Positions 18,223-33,742 are shown, counted from the first letter of the stretch. The stretch: DNA of 64,000 nt from Salirhabdus euzebyi (GCF_014207435.1 NZ_JACHGH010000006.1:186001-250000), one strand, 5' to 3'. Translations and numbers: made by a program. The notes: generated by a model from the sequence alone, not told the origin.

Positions 18223-18745
18223 TAGGTACATATTTAAACACTTCATGGGAATCAAAAAATTCCACTAAACGATCAATCCAGTCAAAGTACTCGATTGATT
18301 TCTGCGTTTCATTGATAAACGCTTTTGCTCGTTCTTTTTCTTCCTCACTGGAGCTAGGGTCCTCAATGATTTGTTTTAAATCCGCTATATTTTTTCGCTC
18401 GAGGTTCTTATTGCGACTAACGACACTTTTAAAATTGGAGGTAAACATGGATATAAAGTTTTGATAATAGTCTCTGTCAATGTCATAAAAGTCCTTACGG
18501 GAGCCTTTCATAAAAACCTTCTCTGCTAAATTAATCTGAGCCATTTCTCGTAAAACCTGGCTCATCCTTGTCTTGCTCATTCCTGTTTTTTCGGACAATG
18601 TATCCAGGTCCAAAGGCTTTCCTTCAAAATAAATAATAGCGTAAACACGACCGATTGTACCGGGAAACCCATAAGATTTCATGTTATCAGCTACTTGCTC
18701 AATAATACGGTTGTAAACCTGATCTAATTTATTTTCACTGCTCAT
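18212..18745 (-). CDS. GbsR/MarR-family regulator, OpcR-like
   Basis: 177-residue GbsR-type winged-helix protein: YGFPGTIGRVYAIIYF, LDLDTLSEKTGMSKTRMSQVLREM (recognition helix), then a C-terminal helical part. In B. subtilis GbsR and OpcR are choline-responsive repressors of glycine-betaine synthesis and of the opuB/opuC transporters. It is divergent from opuC with a 315-bp gap, which supports an OpcR role; direct control is inference. Confidence 0.85.
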   Translation of the reverse strand: MSSENKLDQVYNRIIEQVADNMKSYGFPGTIGRVYAIIYFEGKPLDLDTLSEKTGMSKTRMSQVLREMAQINLAEKVFMKGSRKDFYDIDRDYYQNFISMFTSNFKSVVSRNKNLERKNIADLKQIIEDPSSSEEEKERAKAFINETQKSIEYFDWIDRLVEFFDSHEVFKYVPKKD

Positions 18746-19060
18746 AGGATCAACTCTTTTTTTATGTATTAGCGGACGAATATAGTAATAATACTCTACT
18801 CTATATAGAAAGAGACACTTTCTTCATGATAAGACTACCACATATGGTACGAATTAGAAAGTAAAGGGTTGAATAGTATTTAGTAGTATTTTGTCGAAAT
18901 TGTACGAATATCAACTTTATGCAATTCATAAACTTATTATTTTATAAAATTTGTGCAATTAAAAGTTTATACAGAGTTTTCTTAATTTTTTCAAACGCGA
19001 TACAATTGTACTTGTGCAAGAGAGCGCGGCGTAATTCCAGGAAGATTAGGAGGAACACTT
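18746..19060. promoter_or_regulatory. Divergent control region of the regulator gene and opuC
   Basis: Very AT-rich 315-bp gap. A TACAAT -10-like box lies near 19001 before the opuCA RBS (TTAGGAGGA). I cannot define an OpcR operator by eye. The long AT-rich stretch and distal space are consistent with osmotic and repressor control. Confidence 0.45.
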
Positions 19061-20182
19061 GTGATTGAACTGAAAAAGATAAACAAGGTTTATGATGATG
19101 GTTTTCAAGCATTAAAAGATATTGACCTTACGTTTGAAGAAGGAAAAATTAATGTTTTGATCGGTCCTAGTGGCTGCGGGAAAACCACAACAATGAAGCT
19201 ATTAAATAGATTAACCGAACACACAGACGGCCAAATTTTAATAGATGGAAAAGATATAAAAGAAATAAACCCGATAGAGCTTCGCCGCCGAATGGGATAC
19301 GTTATTCAAAGTATTGGTTTATTTCCACACATGACTATTTACGATAATGTTGCGACTGTTCCCAAGCTTTTAAAATGGGAAAAGCAGAAAATTAAGCAAC
19401 GAGTAGAAGAACTATTAAATATGGTTAGCTTACCGCCAGAAACTTATATGAAGCGTTATCCTTCTGAATTAAGTGGAGGACAGCAACAGCGTATTGGTGT
19501 TATTCGCGCACTTGCTGCAGAACCTTCTACAATACTCATGGACGAGCCTTTTAGTGCACTAGACCCGATAAGTAGGGAGCAACTACAAGATGAACTCGTT
19601 CGCCTTCAAAAAGAAATTAAGAAAACAATCGTATTCGTCACACACGACATGGATGAAGCAATCAAGATTGCTGACCAAATTATTTTAATGAAAGATGGCC
19701 ATGTTGTACAAAAAGGGTCGCCACAAGAACTTCTATCCAACCCGGCAAATGATTTTGTAAAAGAGTTTATCGGAGAAGAAAGATTAGGTAATAACCAATC
19801 ATTGCCACCATTAAATAAACTCATTGTAAAAGACTATCCATCTATCCCTTCTACACTATCTGTAGAAGAAGCAGTGAACAAAATGGTTTCAAATCACGTA
19901 GCTGGCTTGCCAGTAGTGGATGCTGAAGGAGCTTATTTAGGCGTTATCAGTCTTTATAAAGCACTGGATCACAAAAAAGCATCACTAGTAGATTTGGTAG
20001 ATAACACGGTGATGACTGTACAAGAAACAACAGATAGTAACGAATTACTAAGTAAAATAAGTGGGGAAAAATCTATTATTCCACTACTTTCTGAGGAAAA
20101 CAAACTTATAGGAGTAGTAGACAATAAGAAACTATTAGAAGCATTACACCAAATATATAAGAGTAAGAGTGGTGTGGCGTAA
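19061..20182 (+). CDS. opuCA: Osmoprotectant ABC transporter ATP-binding protein
   Basis: ATPase of the OpuC importer for glycine betaine, choline, carnitine and related compatible solutes. 373 residues, GTG start with RBS TTAGGAGGA. Walker A GPSGCGKTT, signature LSGGQQQR, Walker B ILMDEPFSALD, then two CBS domains (about 255-370) as in ionic-strength-sensing OpuA/OpuC ATPases. The stop directly abuts the opuCB start. Confidence 0.93.
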   Translation: MIELKKINKVYDDGFQALKDIDLTFEEGKINVLIGPSGCGKTTTMKLLNRLTEHTDGQILIDGKDIKEINPIELRRRMGYVIQSIGLFPHMTIYDNVATVPKLLKWEKQKIKQRVEELLNMVSLPPETYMKRYPSELSGGQQQRIGVIRALAAEPSTILMDEPFSALDPISREQLQDELVRLQKEIKKTIVFVTHDMDEAIKIADQIILMKDGHVVQKGSPQELLSNPANDFVKEFIGEERLGNNQSLPPLNKLIVKDYPSIPSTLSVEEAVNKMVSNHVAGLPVVDAEGAYLGVISLYKALDHKKASLVDLVDNTVMTVQETTDSNELLSKISGEKSIIPLLSEENKLIGVVDNKKLLEALHQIYKSKSGVA

Positions 20183-20824
20183 ATGGAACTTATCTTAGAT
20201 TACTTTGAATTTTGGCAAGATAAATATGATTCTATTTTAGAATACACGTACCAACATATGGTCATTTCATTTGTTGCTATCCTTCTTGCCGTTCTCGTTA
20301 CAGTACCTTTGGCTATTTATATGACAAAAATGAAGAGTACGAGAATTAAAAATTCTATCTTCCATGTAGCCAATATATTTCAAACAATTCCTACCATTGC
20401 ATTACTAGCAATAATGATTCCTATTTTAGGAATTGGGTTCAAACCTGCAGTAGCAGCATTATTTCTATATGCATTATTACCATTACTAAGAAATACGTAC
20501 GCAGGTGTACAGTCAATTGATCCGGGAATTGTTGAAGCTGCAAGGGGAATGGGGTATAACACCTTTCAACGTCTATTTAAGATAGAATTGCCAGTTGCCC
20601 TTCCTTATATTATGTCTGGTATTCGAGTAACGACTGTTTATGTAATTAGCTGGACGACACTAGCCGCAATTATCGGGGCAGGTGGTTTAGGAGGATTAGT
20701 ACTTGCTGGAATCGGTTTTAACGACAAACACATGATCTTTACCGGAACCATCCTAGCAATCAGCATCGCATTATTACTAGATTTTATCTTTGGAAAAGTT
20801 GAAAAGAAACTGTCCAGAGCTTAA
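20183..20824 (+). CDS. opuCB: Osmoprotectant ABC transporter permease
   Basis: 213-residue inner membrane permease with about five or six helices and the EAA loop (VEAARGMGYNTFQRLFKIELPVALPYIMSG). Paralogue of the second permease at 22059. Starts immediately at the opuCA stop, so translationally coupled. A GC-rich repeat element follows and separates it from opuCC. Confidence 0.92.
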   Translation: MELILDYFEFWQDKYDSILEYTYQHMVISFVAILLAVLVTVPLAIYMTKMKSTRIKNSIFHVANIFQTIPTIALLAIMIPILGIGFKPAVAALFLYALLPLLRNTYAGVQSIDPGIVEAARGMGYNTFQRLFKIELPVALPYIMSGIRVTTVYVISWTTLAAIIGAGGLGGLVLAGIGFNDKHMIFTGTILAISIALLLDFIFGKVEKKLSRA

Positions 20825-20911
20825 AAATATAGGCTGTTTTATAAATGAAAGTTGCTATAAGGACTGTTGTTGACCACGCTTGGCGGACTAATAGCTCCCA
20901 ATAAGTCTATG

Positions 20912-21042
20912 CACGTTGATTGAAACGGAAGATACGAGACTCCTGCGGGAATACGGGGCTGGGGAGACCCCGCAGGCGAACGCCGAGGAGGCTCCCCGTA
21001 CCGCCCGCGGAAAGCGAAGTATCTGGAGTGGAAATCAACATT
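20912..21042 (+). repeat. GC-rich inverted-repeat element inside the opuC operon
   Basis: About 130 bp, far more GC-rich than its surroundings, bounded by GTTGATT (20915-20921) and AATCAAC (21033-21039). Inside are GACTCCTGCGGG, GGGGAGACCCCGCAGG, GAGGAGGCTCCCC and CCGCCCGCGGAAAGCG. I recognise this as a repeat commonly dispersed through Bacillaceae genomes. It lies in the 299-bp opuCB-opuCC gap; there is no gene in it despite open frames. Confidence 0.85.
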
Positions 21043-21123
21043 CGCATGTCATAAACACCTACAATAGCAACATCTTCTACAGCCGAAATAAAAAAATACA
21101 AAAGAAAAAGGGGACATCTAGAT

Positions 21124-22038
21124 ATGAAGAAATTATTATTTGCAACAGTATTAGCCGCATTAGTACTAGCATTAGCAGCTTGTGGAGATAGCAAGGAATC
21201 TGCTGATGGTGGAGTAGTATTTGAATATGGTTCTCAATCTTACACAGATCCAAAAATCATGGCCCAAGTTGTAAAAGTATTAGTTGAAGATCAAACAGAT
21301 CACGAAGTAAACATTACGGAAGATATTCAAGCAAGTCCACAGATTATGGCTGCTTTAGACCGTGAAGAATTTGACTTTGCAACACTATATTCTGGTGAAG
21401 TTTACAACAACCACTTTGATGAAGATGAAGTAGAATATTCAACAGATCCACAAAGAACAATTGAACAAGCACAAGAACTTTTCGGTGCAAAATATGACAT
21501 GAAATGGTATGACTCTATTGGATTTAGTAACCAATACGGAATTGCAATCCAAGGTGACTTTGCTGCAGAAAATAACATTACAACAATGTCTGAATTAGAG
21601 CCATTTGCTGATGAACTTACAGTAGGAACAGACAGCTCTTGGGTTGAAAGAGCAAATGATGGTTATGAAGGTTACCAAGAAGCATACGGATATAGCTTTG
21701 GTGACGTACGTGGTATGGAAGTATCGTTAATGTATGAAGGTATTAAAAATGACGAATTAGATGTTGTTACAGCATATACAGTAGATCCACAAATTTTAGA
21801 ATATAACTTAACATTATTAGAAGATGACAAAGCATTCTTCCCACCATATGATGCGTCATTAGTTGCTAGAAACGCTGTAATTGATGAATACCCAGAAGTT
21901 AGCGACATTCTTGATAGCATTGTTGGATTAATTAGCACAGAAGAAATGACTCAATTAATTCATGAAGTTGATATTAACAAGCGTTCTACTGAGGAAGTAG
22001 CAATTGAATTCCTACAAGAAAAAGGAATGCTTGAATAA
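21124..22038 (+). CDS. opuCC: Osmoprotectant-binding lipoprotein
   Basis: Extracytoplasmic substrate receptor of OpuC. 304 residues with lipobox LALAACGD (lipidated Cys about 20), then a two-lobed substrate-binding domain with the OpuAC/ProX motif FEYGSQSYTDPKIMAQVVKVL written here only in part: GSQSYTDPKIMAQ. RBS AAAAGGGGAC. Gap of 299 bp from opuCB caused by a repeat element. Confidence 0.93.
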   Translation: MKKLLFATVLAALVLALAACGDSKESADGGVVFEYGSQSYTDPKIMAQVVKVLVEDQTDHEVNITEDIQASPQIMAALDREEFDFATLYSGEVYNNHFDEDEVEYSTDPQRTIEQAQELFGAKYDMKWYDSIGFSNQYGIAIQGDFAAENNITTMSELEPFADELTVGTDSSWVERANDGYEGYQEAYGYSFGDVRGMEVSLMYEGIKNDELDVVTAYTVDPQILEYNLTLLEDDKAFFPPYDASLVARNAVIDEYPEVSDILDSIVGLISTEEMTQLIHEVDINKRSTEEVAIEFLQEKGMLE

Positions 22039-22058
22039 TAAAAAAAAGGTGATTTCAT

Positions 22059-22700
22059 ATGAGCTTTATCACTGAACTTGGTCAATATATGGCTGAAAAC
22101 TCTTCAGACCTATTAGCTTTAACAATAGAACATTTATTAATGGTAGTCTACGGGATAGGGCTTGCCCTTCTCGTAGGTGTTCCATTAGGCATAATTGCTG
22201 CTAAATATGAAAAAGTTGCTCCATTTATTCTTTCTTTAACGAATATCTTGCAGTTAGTTCCAAGTTTGGCGATGCTAGCAATCTTAATGATTTACTTTGG
22301 ACTAGGATTTGAAACGATGGTAATTGGTCTATTCTTCTACTCCCTTCTTCCAATTGTTAGAAATACGTATGTTGGGATTAGAGAAGTAGATAACAGCATA
22401 ATCGAAGCTGGTGTTGGTGTCGGAATGACATCTCTACAATTATTAAGAAAAGTACAATTTCCATTATCGATTCCATTTCTAATGGCCGGACTAAGAGTGG
22501 CTTCTGTTATTGCCGTTGCGGTAGCTTGTATTGGACCATATATCGGTGCAGGTGGTCTTGGTAAAGAAATTATTTCCGGTATTAGTCTCCAATCTGAAGT
22601 GAAAATTTACGCAGGTGCTATTCCTGCTGCATTACTTGCCATTACTGCAGATTTAATTTTAGGACGAGTAGAGAAAAAGACAAAACAACGAACAGTGTAA
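22059..22700 (+). CDS. opuCD: Osmoprotectant ABC transporter permease
   Basis: Second OpuC permease, 213 residues, same length and topology as opuCB, with the EAA loop region IIEAGVGVGMTSLQLLRKVQ. 20 nt after opuCC; RBS AAAAAGGTG. The pair of different permeases plus lipoprotein plus CBS-ATPase is the standard OpuC set. Confidence 0.93.
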   Translation: MSFITELGQYMAENSSDLLALTIEHLLMVVYGIGLALLVGVPLGIIAAKYEKVAPFILSLTNILQLVPSLAMLAILMIYFGLGFETMVIGLFFYSLLPIVRNTYVGIREVDNSIIEAGVGVGMTSLQLLRKVQFPLSIPFLMAGLRVASVIAVAVACIGPYIGAGGLGKEIISGISLQSEVKIYAGAIPAALLAITADLILGRVEKKTKQRTV

Positions 22701-22727
22701 TCGATTCGCACAAGTAAGGAGCGATCC

Positions 22728-23918
22728 ATTATTTTAAAAAGTAGCGTTTTTTCTAGAATAGACGAATTATATGATGAAATGGTTGAAGTGCGGAGACATT
22801 TGCACATGTACCCAGAATTATCCTTTGAAGAGCATGAGACGGCTAAGTTTATTGCCGATTATCAATCGAAGCTTGGATTAGAGGTTCAAACGAATGTCGG
22901 TGGTTTAGGTATTGTTGCTACATTACGTGGCGGAAAGCCAGGTAAAACAGTAGCGATTAGAGCAGATTTTGATGCGTTACCAATTGAAGAAGAAAATAAT
23001 GTTCCGTATAAATCGAAAAATCCAGGCGTGATGCACGCTTGTGGTCACGATGCCCATACAGCGATAGCTTTAGGTATGGCCAAAGCATTAGTAGAGGTGA
23101 AAGACGAGTTAGAGGGGACTGTAGTCTTTATTCATCAGCATGCTGAAGAACAAGACCCAGGTGGAGCAAAATCGATGGTGGAAGATGGTGCCTTAGAGGG
23201 TGTTGATGCCATTTTTGCTACTCACATGGAAAACTATATTCCAGTTAACACGATTTCGCACAGTAATGGCTATATTTTCGGATCATCTGATGATTTTGTG
23301 ATTGAAATAAAAGGGGTAGGTGGACATGCAGCATTTCCGCATGACACAACCGATGTTATTTCGATTGGAAGCCAACTCGTAAGTAATTTACATCAAATAG
23401 TTAGCCGTAAAGTAGACCCACTAAAGTCTGCCGTTCTTACGATAGGATCTTTTCAAGCAGGGAAAAAAGCAAATGTTATTTCTGGTTATGGTAGGTTAGA
23501 AGGAACAGTCCGAACATTCGATAAAGACGTCAGGCAAGAAATCCATGATTGGGTCCAGCAAATTACAGAACACACGTGTAAAGCGTTTGGTGCCGATTAT
23601 CACATTGATTATCAGTTTGGCTACCCAGCAACGTTAAACGATAAGACGATGAATCAACTTCTCGTTAACGCGGCAAAAGATGTCTTACCAGAAGAGAGTA
23701 TCAAAGAAGACCCACCTACTATGGGCGCAGAGGATTTCTCTTATTTTTTACAAGAGAGACCAGGAACCTATTTTTTCACTGGGTCAGCAAATGAAGAAAA
23801 AGGATTCATTTATCCGTATCATCATCCTAAATTTGATATTGATGAAAGAGCACTAACTAATGGCGCCAAGGTTCTAACATCAACCATTTTTGATTATTGG
23901 AAGCAATATAATAAGTAA
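22728..23918 (+). CDS. M20 family amidohydrolase/aminoacylase, probable ATT start
   Basis: Zinc-dependent M20D-type hydrolase (N-acyl amino acid or related amide). Motifs: RRHLHMYPELSFEEHE, GKTVAIRADFDALPI, HACGHDAHTA, HQHAEEQDPGG, and the C-terminal GAEDFSYF. The first ATG (22779) leaves only three residues before the RRHLH motif, shorter than usual. AAGGAG (22716-22721) is 6 nt before in-frame ATT 22728 (and ATT 22731), giving 396 residues and a normal N-terminus. It is 27 nt after opuCD, possibly co-transcribed. Substrate unknown. Confidence 0.85.
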   Translation: MILKSSVFSRIDELYDEMVEVRRHLHMYPELSFEEHETAKFIADYQSKLGLEVQTNVGGLGIVATLRGGKPGKTVAIRADFDALPIEEENNVPYKSKNPGVMHACGHDAHTAIALGMAKALVEVKDELEGTVVFIHQHAEEQDPGGAKSMVEDGALEGVDAIFATHMENYIPVNTISHSNGYIFGSSDDFVIEIKGVGGHAAFPHDTTDVISIGSQLVSNLHQIVSRKVDPLKSAVLTIGSFQAGKKANVISGYGRLEGTVRTFDKDVRQEIHDWVQQITEHTCKAFGADYHIDYQFGYPATLNDKTMNQLLVNAAKDVLPEESIKEDPPTMGAEDFSYFLQERPGTYFFTGSANEEKGFIYPYHHPKFDIDERALTNGAKVLTSTIFDYWKQYNK

Positions 23919-23927
23919 CAACTAAGC

Positions 23928-23968
23928 AAAAACCACGTATGTGACTAAACACATACGTGGTTTTTTTG
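23928..23968 (+). terminator. Terminator after the M20 gene
   Basis: AAAACCACGTATGTG / CACATACGTGGTTTT stem followed by T-run. Also faces the end of the opposing ypzI-like gene. Confidence 0.87.
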
Positions 23969-23976
23969 CGACTAAA

Positions 23977-24111
23977 TTAATCTTTATTATTGTCTCTTGC
24001 TCTTTCCTCGTTCTCTAGTTTTGTAGCTCCTCCATAGTGAAGTGCTTGATCACGGTCAGGAGCTGCTCTACCTGATTTTCTTTGTTTCGTTTCCTGCCTA
24101 TCTTTTCCCAT
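23977..24111 (-). CDS. YpzI-family small protein
   Basis: 44-residue, highly charged protein beginning MGKDRQETKQRKSGRAA and containing DRDQALHYGGATKLE, which matches the small YpzI family as I remember it. ATG at 24111 on the minus strand, preceded by a strong RBS (AAGGAGGGACC). Function unknown. It would be missed by a length cut-off of 60 residues. Confidence 0.82.
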   Translation of the reverse strand: MGKDRQETKQRKSGRAAPDRDQALHYGGATKLENEERARDNNKD

Positions 24112-24269
24112 CGTTGGTCCCTCCTTATTGTTCAAATATCATTCCTTTTACTATTTCTTAAAAAAAGAGTAGCTATTCAACTTTCTTCCACTAATGCTAG
24201 ATGTAACACGCATAATTTACAGCATTTATGCAAAAGGTAAAAGAAAAAATTGGGGAGATTTTTCGTTAT

Positions 24270-26441
24270 ATGAGACTTCGACAATTACTTTTAGCGATAA
24301 CACTAGTATTTACAGTTGCGATATCACCAATTCAAACAGATGCTATCTTAGCAGAAGACATGGCCATTATTGTGGAAGTGGAAGGTGATCCGAACAAATG
24401 GAAAGCGTACATAGAGGATTATCATCCATTTGTAGAGGTCATTCATGTATACGACACGTTATTGAACGCACTTGCACTAAAGGGGAAAAGTAAAGATTTA
24501 TACGATATTGATAAGGAGGACTTTGTGCGGACCATACATCCTGCTCAAAAGTATGAAGTACCGAATGCTGCCCATTCACCTTCTCCTATCAAGCCACCGA
24601 AACGAAACGTAAATACGCCTTATACAGGGAAAGGGGTAAAAGTAGGCGTCATTGATACGGGAATGGATTACTCCCATCCGGATTTAAAAAGAAACTATAA
24701 AGGCGGCTATGATGTCGTAGACTTCGATGATCAACCGATGGAAACGTTGCCGACAGAAGGGATGCCAACATTACACGGAACTCACGTTTCAGGGATTATT
24801 GCTGCAAACGGGGAAATGAAAGGTGTAGCCCCAAATGCAGATCTATATGCTTATCGGGCGCTCGGACCTGGTGGAGTTGGTTCATCCGTAGGGATTGTAG
24901 CAGCACTTGAAAAAGCGGTAGAGGATGGAATGGATATTATTAACCTTTCTCTCGGCAATTCAGTCAACAGTCCTGACTGGCCAACAAGTATTGCGGTAAA
25001 CAAAGCAATTGAAATGGGCGTTGCGGTTGTGATTGCGAATGGAAATGCGGGTCCGGATAACTGGACGGTAGCTTCTCCTGCTACGTCTGTTAAAGCGTTA
25101 TCTGTTGGGGCATCTATTACGGAAATAAAAATCCCATATTTGACCATCCCATTAGAGGATAGAAAGCTTCCACTCCAAATGCTAGTGGGTTCACCAGAAT
25201 GGAATTTTTCTAAACCGTATCAACTCGTCAATGGAGGGTTAGGTAAAGAAGCATTACCGGATGTACAAGGGAAAATAGTGATTTTTAAAAGAGGAGAAAT
25301 CCCATTTTCGGAAAAGGTACAGGTTGCCGAAAAAGCCGGTGCAGTAGGTGTCATTATTTATAATAACGAGGAAGGTGTTTTTCAAGGAGGATTAACCGAA
25401 ACAACTTCGATTCCAGTAGCGGCGATGACGAAAGAAGATGGTGAATGGCTGTTACAAAAAGGAAAGGAAAAGTGGGCTTATACTTCCTATCAATTAGTAA
25501 AGGATAAGCTTGCCCCGTTCAGTTCTAAAGGTCCTGTTGTAGCTAACTGGGACATCAAGCCGGAGATTATTGCTCCGGGCGTTGAAATTGCGAGCACTGT
25601 ACCTGGTGGTTATCAGGAGCTACAAGGTACTAGTATGGCATCACCTTATGTAGCTGGTGTATTAGCTTTAATAAAAGAAGCCCATCCCGATTGGGGGCCT
25701 AATAAATTGAAAGCAGCCGTTCTTAGTACAGCAAAGCCTTTTAAAAATGAAACTGGTTCGCTATATCAGCCAATTGAACAGGGAATGGGAGCAATCCAAA
25801 CAGAAAAAAGTATCAATCCAGAAATATTGATTTACGAAAGTCGACTTACGTTTGGGAAAATTAACGAAGGAGTAAAAGAAAAGAAAGTAGATATTGTAGT
25901 GGAAAATCGTAGTGAGGAAACGAAGAAATTCCGTTTTGATTATCCACATCATGAATCAGGAGTTGTTTGGGATATTCCGCAAACCTTTTATGTGAAGCCA
26001 AAGGAAAAAAAGCACATTACTGTAGGATTAAGGGTAAATTCTAGAAAATTAGAGAAAGGACTACATCAAGGGTGGTTAACATTATATAATGGAAACGATG
26101 AAGTTTATCTTCCTTATTTATTCGTCAATGAAACAGCAGATTATCCGAAAATTGATGGGGTTGAATTAACTTTATCTCCTTTTGAACAGGACAAGTTTAA
26201 GTATTCCATGTATTTACCTGATGGAGCAGAGCAGCTAACAATCGATCTGTATGAGCCAGAATCCTTACGATATGTCAAAACAATCGTGGAGGATGAGGAG
26301 GTAAAACCTGGGATGCATGAGGGAATTATTAACAGAGGTGAATTTGTCGAAAATAGCTATTTAGTATTTGTCAAGATACGAAACGGCAAAACTTATGATT
26401 CTTTTGTGACAGAATTTCAAAATTTCCCTCTCCAACCGTAA
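24270..26441 (+). CDS. Secreted subtilisin-like serine protease (S8, Vpr-like)
   Basis: 723 residues from ATG 24270, which gives a clean signal peptide (MRLRQLLLAITLVFTVAIS) and has GGGGAGA about 11 nt upstream; an in-frame ATG at 24228 lacks an RBS. Order: signal peptide, inhibitor I9-like propeptide, S8 domain with catalytic Asp in GVIDTGMDYSHPDL, His in LHGTHVSG and Ser in GTSMASPYVAG, a PA domain inserted between His and Ser (around VIFKRGEIPFSEKVQVAEKAG), and a C-terminal Fn3-like region. Closest known type is B. subtilis Vpr. Isolated transcription unit. Confidence 0.9.
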   Translation: MRLRQLLLAITLVFTVAISPIQTDAILAEDMAIIVEVEGDPNKWKAYIEDYHPFVEVIHVYDTLLNALALKGKSKDLYDIDKEDFVRTIHPAQKYEVPNAAHSPSPIKPPKRNVNTPYTGKGVKVGVIDTGMDYSHPDLKRNYKGGYDVVDFDDQPMETLPTEGMPTLHGTHVSGIIAANGEMKGVAPNADLYAYRALGPGGVGSSVGIVAALEKAVEDGMDIINLSLGNSVNSPDWPTSIAVNKAIEMGVAVVIANGNAGPDNWTVASPATSVKALSVGASITEIKIPYLTIPLEDRKLPLQMLVGSPEWNFSKPYQLVNGGLGKEALPDVQGKIVIFKRGEIPFSEKVQVAEKAGAVGVIIYNNEEGVFQGGLTETTSIPVAAMTKEDGEWLLQKGKEKWAYTSYQLVKDKLAPFSSKGPVVANWDIKPEIIAPGVEIASTVPGGYQELQGTSMASPYVAGVLALIKEAHPDWGPNKLKAAVLSTAKPFKNETGSLYQPIEQGMGAIQTEKSINPEILIYESRLTFGKINEGVKEKKVDIVVENRSEETKKFRFDYPHHESGVVWDIPQTFYVKPKEKKHITVGLRVNSRKLEKGLHQGWLTLYNGNDEVYLPYLFVNETADYPKIDGVELTLSPFEQDKFKYSMYLPDGAEQLTIDLYEPESLRYVKTIVEDEEVKPGMHEGIINRGEFVENSYLVFVKIRNGKTYDSFVTEFQNFPLQP

Positions 26442-26458
26442 ATTTGAGGGGAAATTCA

Positions 26459-26488
26459 TTGACAAAGGAAAAGCCACTATTGTATGCT
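26459..26488 (+). promoter_or_regulatory. SigA-type promoter of the atp operon
   Basis: TTGACA (26459-26464), 18-bp spacer, TATGCT (26483-26488), 73 bp before the first start codon. Confidence 0.65.
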
Positions 26489-26560
26489 AATTTAGGTGTA
26501 TGGTAAGGCTTACAACCGTACTTGATTCATGTCGAAACCCTTTTGATGGGAGTTTTCAAA

Positions 26561-26779
26561 ATGGGTAAAAGTCAATATCCTTTTCGAGCCATTGCATTAA
26601 CGAGTGGGATCCTCTCCAATTTAGCTGGGTCAACACTTATAGGCATTTTCTTTGGCAGATGGATTGACCAAAAACTTTCAACAGAACCCCTGTTTTTAAT
26701 TATTGGACTTTTCATTGGGTTAGCATCAGGAGTTTACGCCACTATATACTTAGTGAAAAAGTACACAGGAGAAGAATAG
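26561..26779 (+). CDS. atpZ: AtpZ/AtpI-family protein
   Basis: 72 residues from ATG 26561 (GGGAG upstream); an in-frame ATG at 26522 would add 13 residues without a better RBS. Two membrane helices (about 10-32 and 42-63) with GxxxG-type SNLAGSTLIGIFFGRWID. AtpZ precedes atpI in many Bacillus atp operons, and AtpZ/AtpI have been linked to Mg2+ supply for the ATP synthase of an alkaliphile. One nt before atpI. Confidence 0.85.
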   Translation: MGKSQYPFRAIALTSGILSNLAGSTLIGIFFGRWIDQKLSTEPLFLIIGLFIGLASGVYATIYLVKKYTGEE

Positions 26780-26780
26780 C

Positions 26781-27155
26781 ATGCTATTTTATGAAGGAAT
26801 GGTCTCAAGACAAAGAAGATGGATGTTGTATTTACTCGCGCTCTTTTTCCTGGGTTGGGGTTTTACCACCTATAAAGAAGTTTTTTTAGGCCTAATTTTA
26901 GGCTCCTCTATCGGCTTTTTTAACCTCTGGTTATTACAGCGAAAAATCAATCAAGTTGGACATGCTGCTGCAGAAAATGTAACGGCAAGAACACTTGGTA
27001 CCATGTCGCGCTTTGCTGGTGCTGCATTAGCAGTAGTCGTAGCGCTCCGCTATCCTGAACATTTCCATATGATAGCAGTTGTTATTGGATTAGTGACAAT
27101 TTATTTTGTCATTATGATAGATTTTATTCTTCATCATACAAGATCTAAACCCTAG
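26781..27155 (+). CDS. atpI: ATP synthase subunit I
   Basis: 124 residues, four predicted membrane helices. AtpI aids assembly of the c-ring in other bacteria. ATG directly after atpZ; the gene leads into atpB with 18 nt between. Confidence 0.88.
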   Translation: MLFYEGMVSRQRRWMLYLLALFFLGWGFTTYKEVFLGLILGSSIGFFNLWLLQRKINQVGHAAAENVTARTLGTMSRFAGAALAVVVALRYPEHFHMIAVVIGLVTIYFVIMIDFILHHTRSKP

Positions 27156-27167
27156 GAAGAGAGGTGA

Positions 27168-27896
<729 letters not shown>

Positions 27897-27922
27897 TTTA
27901 TATCAAAACCAAAATTAATTAA

Positions 27923-28165
<243 letters not shown>

Positions 28166-28230
28166 TCAATTAGTAATAATGGCGGAGTAACGCAAAATGA
28201 ACTTCGCCTTTCCTTTATTCTTTTCAAGAC

Positions 28231-28290
28231 AAAGTAAAAACCCTAGGCTTTCGCTATAGGTACTTGGCCACAAGCCAAGTTTTTCTAATG
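28231..28290 (+). repeat. Hairpin element, copy B (between atpE and atpF)
   Basis: Contains the perfect stem ACTTGGC/GCCAAGT around CACAA and a second small stem AACCC-TAGG/CTATAGGT, ending ACAAGCCAAGTTTTTCTAAT as in copy A upstream of rho. It fills most of the 166-bp atpE-atpF gap, where it could set relative subunit expression or act as a processing site. Confidence 0.7.
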
Positions 28291-28328
28291 TTAAGCCTCA
28301 TGTAAATGTTAAGGCGAAAGGAGTGTAG

Positions 28329-29398
<1,070 letters not shown>

Positions 29399-29410
29399 TG
29401 ATAGGGGTGA

Positions 29411-30925
<1,515 letters not shown>

Positions 30926-30963
30926 TTCGTTTTAATCGGAACCTAGCCGAAAAAAGGTGGTGA

Positions 30964-33276
<2,313 letters not shown>

Positions 33277-33287
33277 TTAAATATTGA

Positions 33288-33725
<438 letters not shown>

Positions 33726-33742
33726 AGCAAAAACGTAACGTT

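Noticed and set aside
20907-21194. Open frames on both strands across the GC-rich element between opuCB and opuCC
   Set aside because: The long frames come from high GC in the repeat; no RBS and overlap with the opuCC start.
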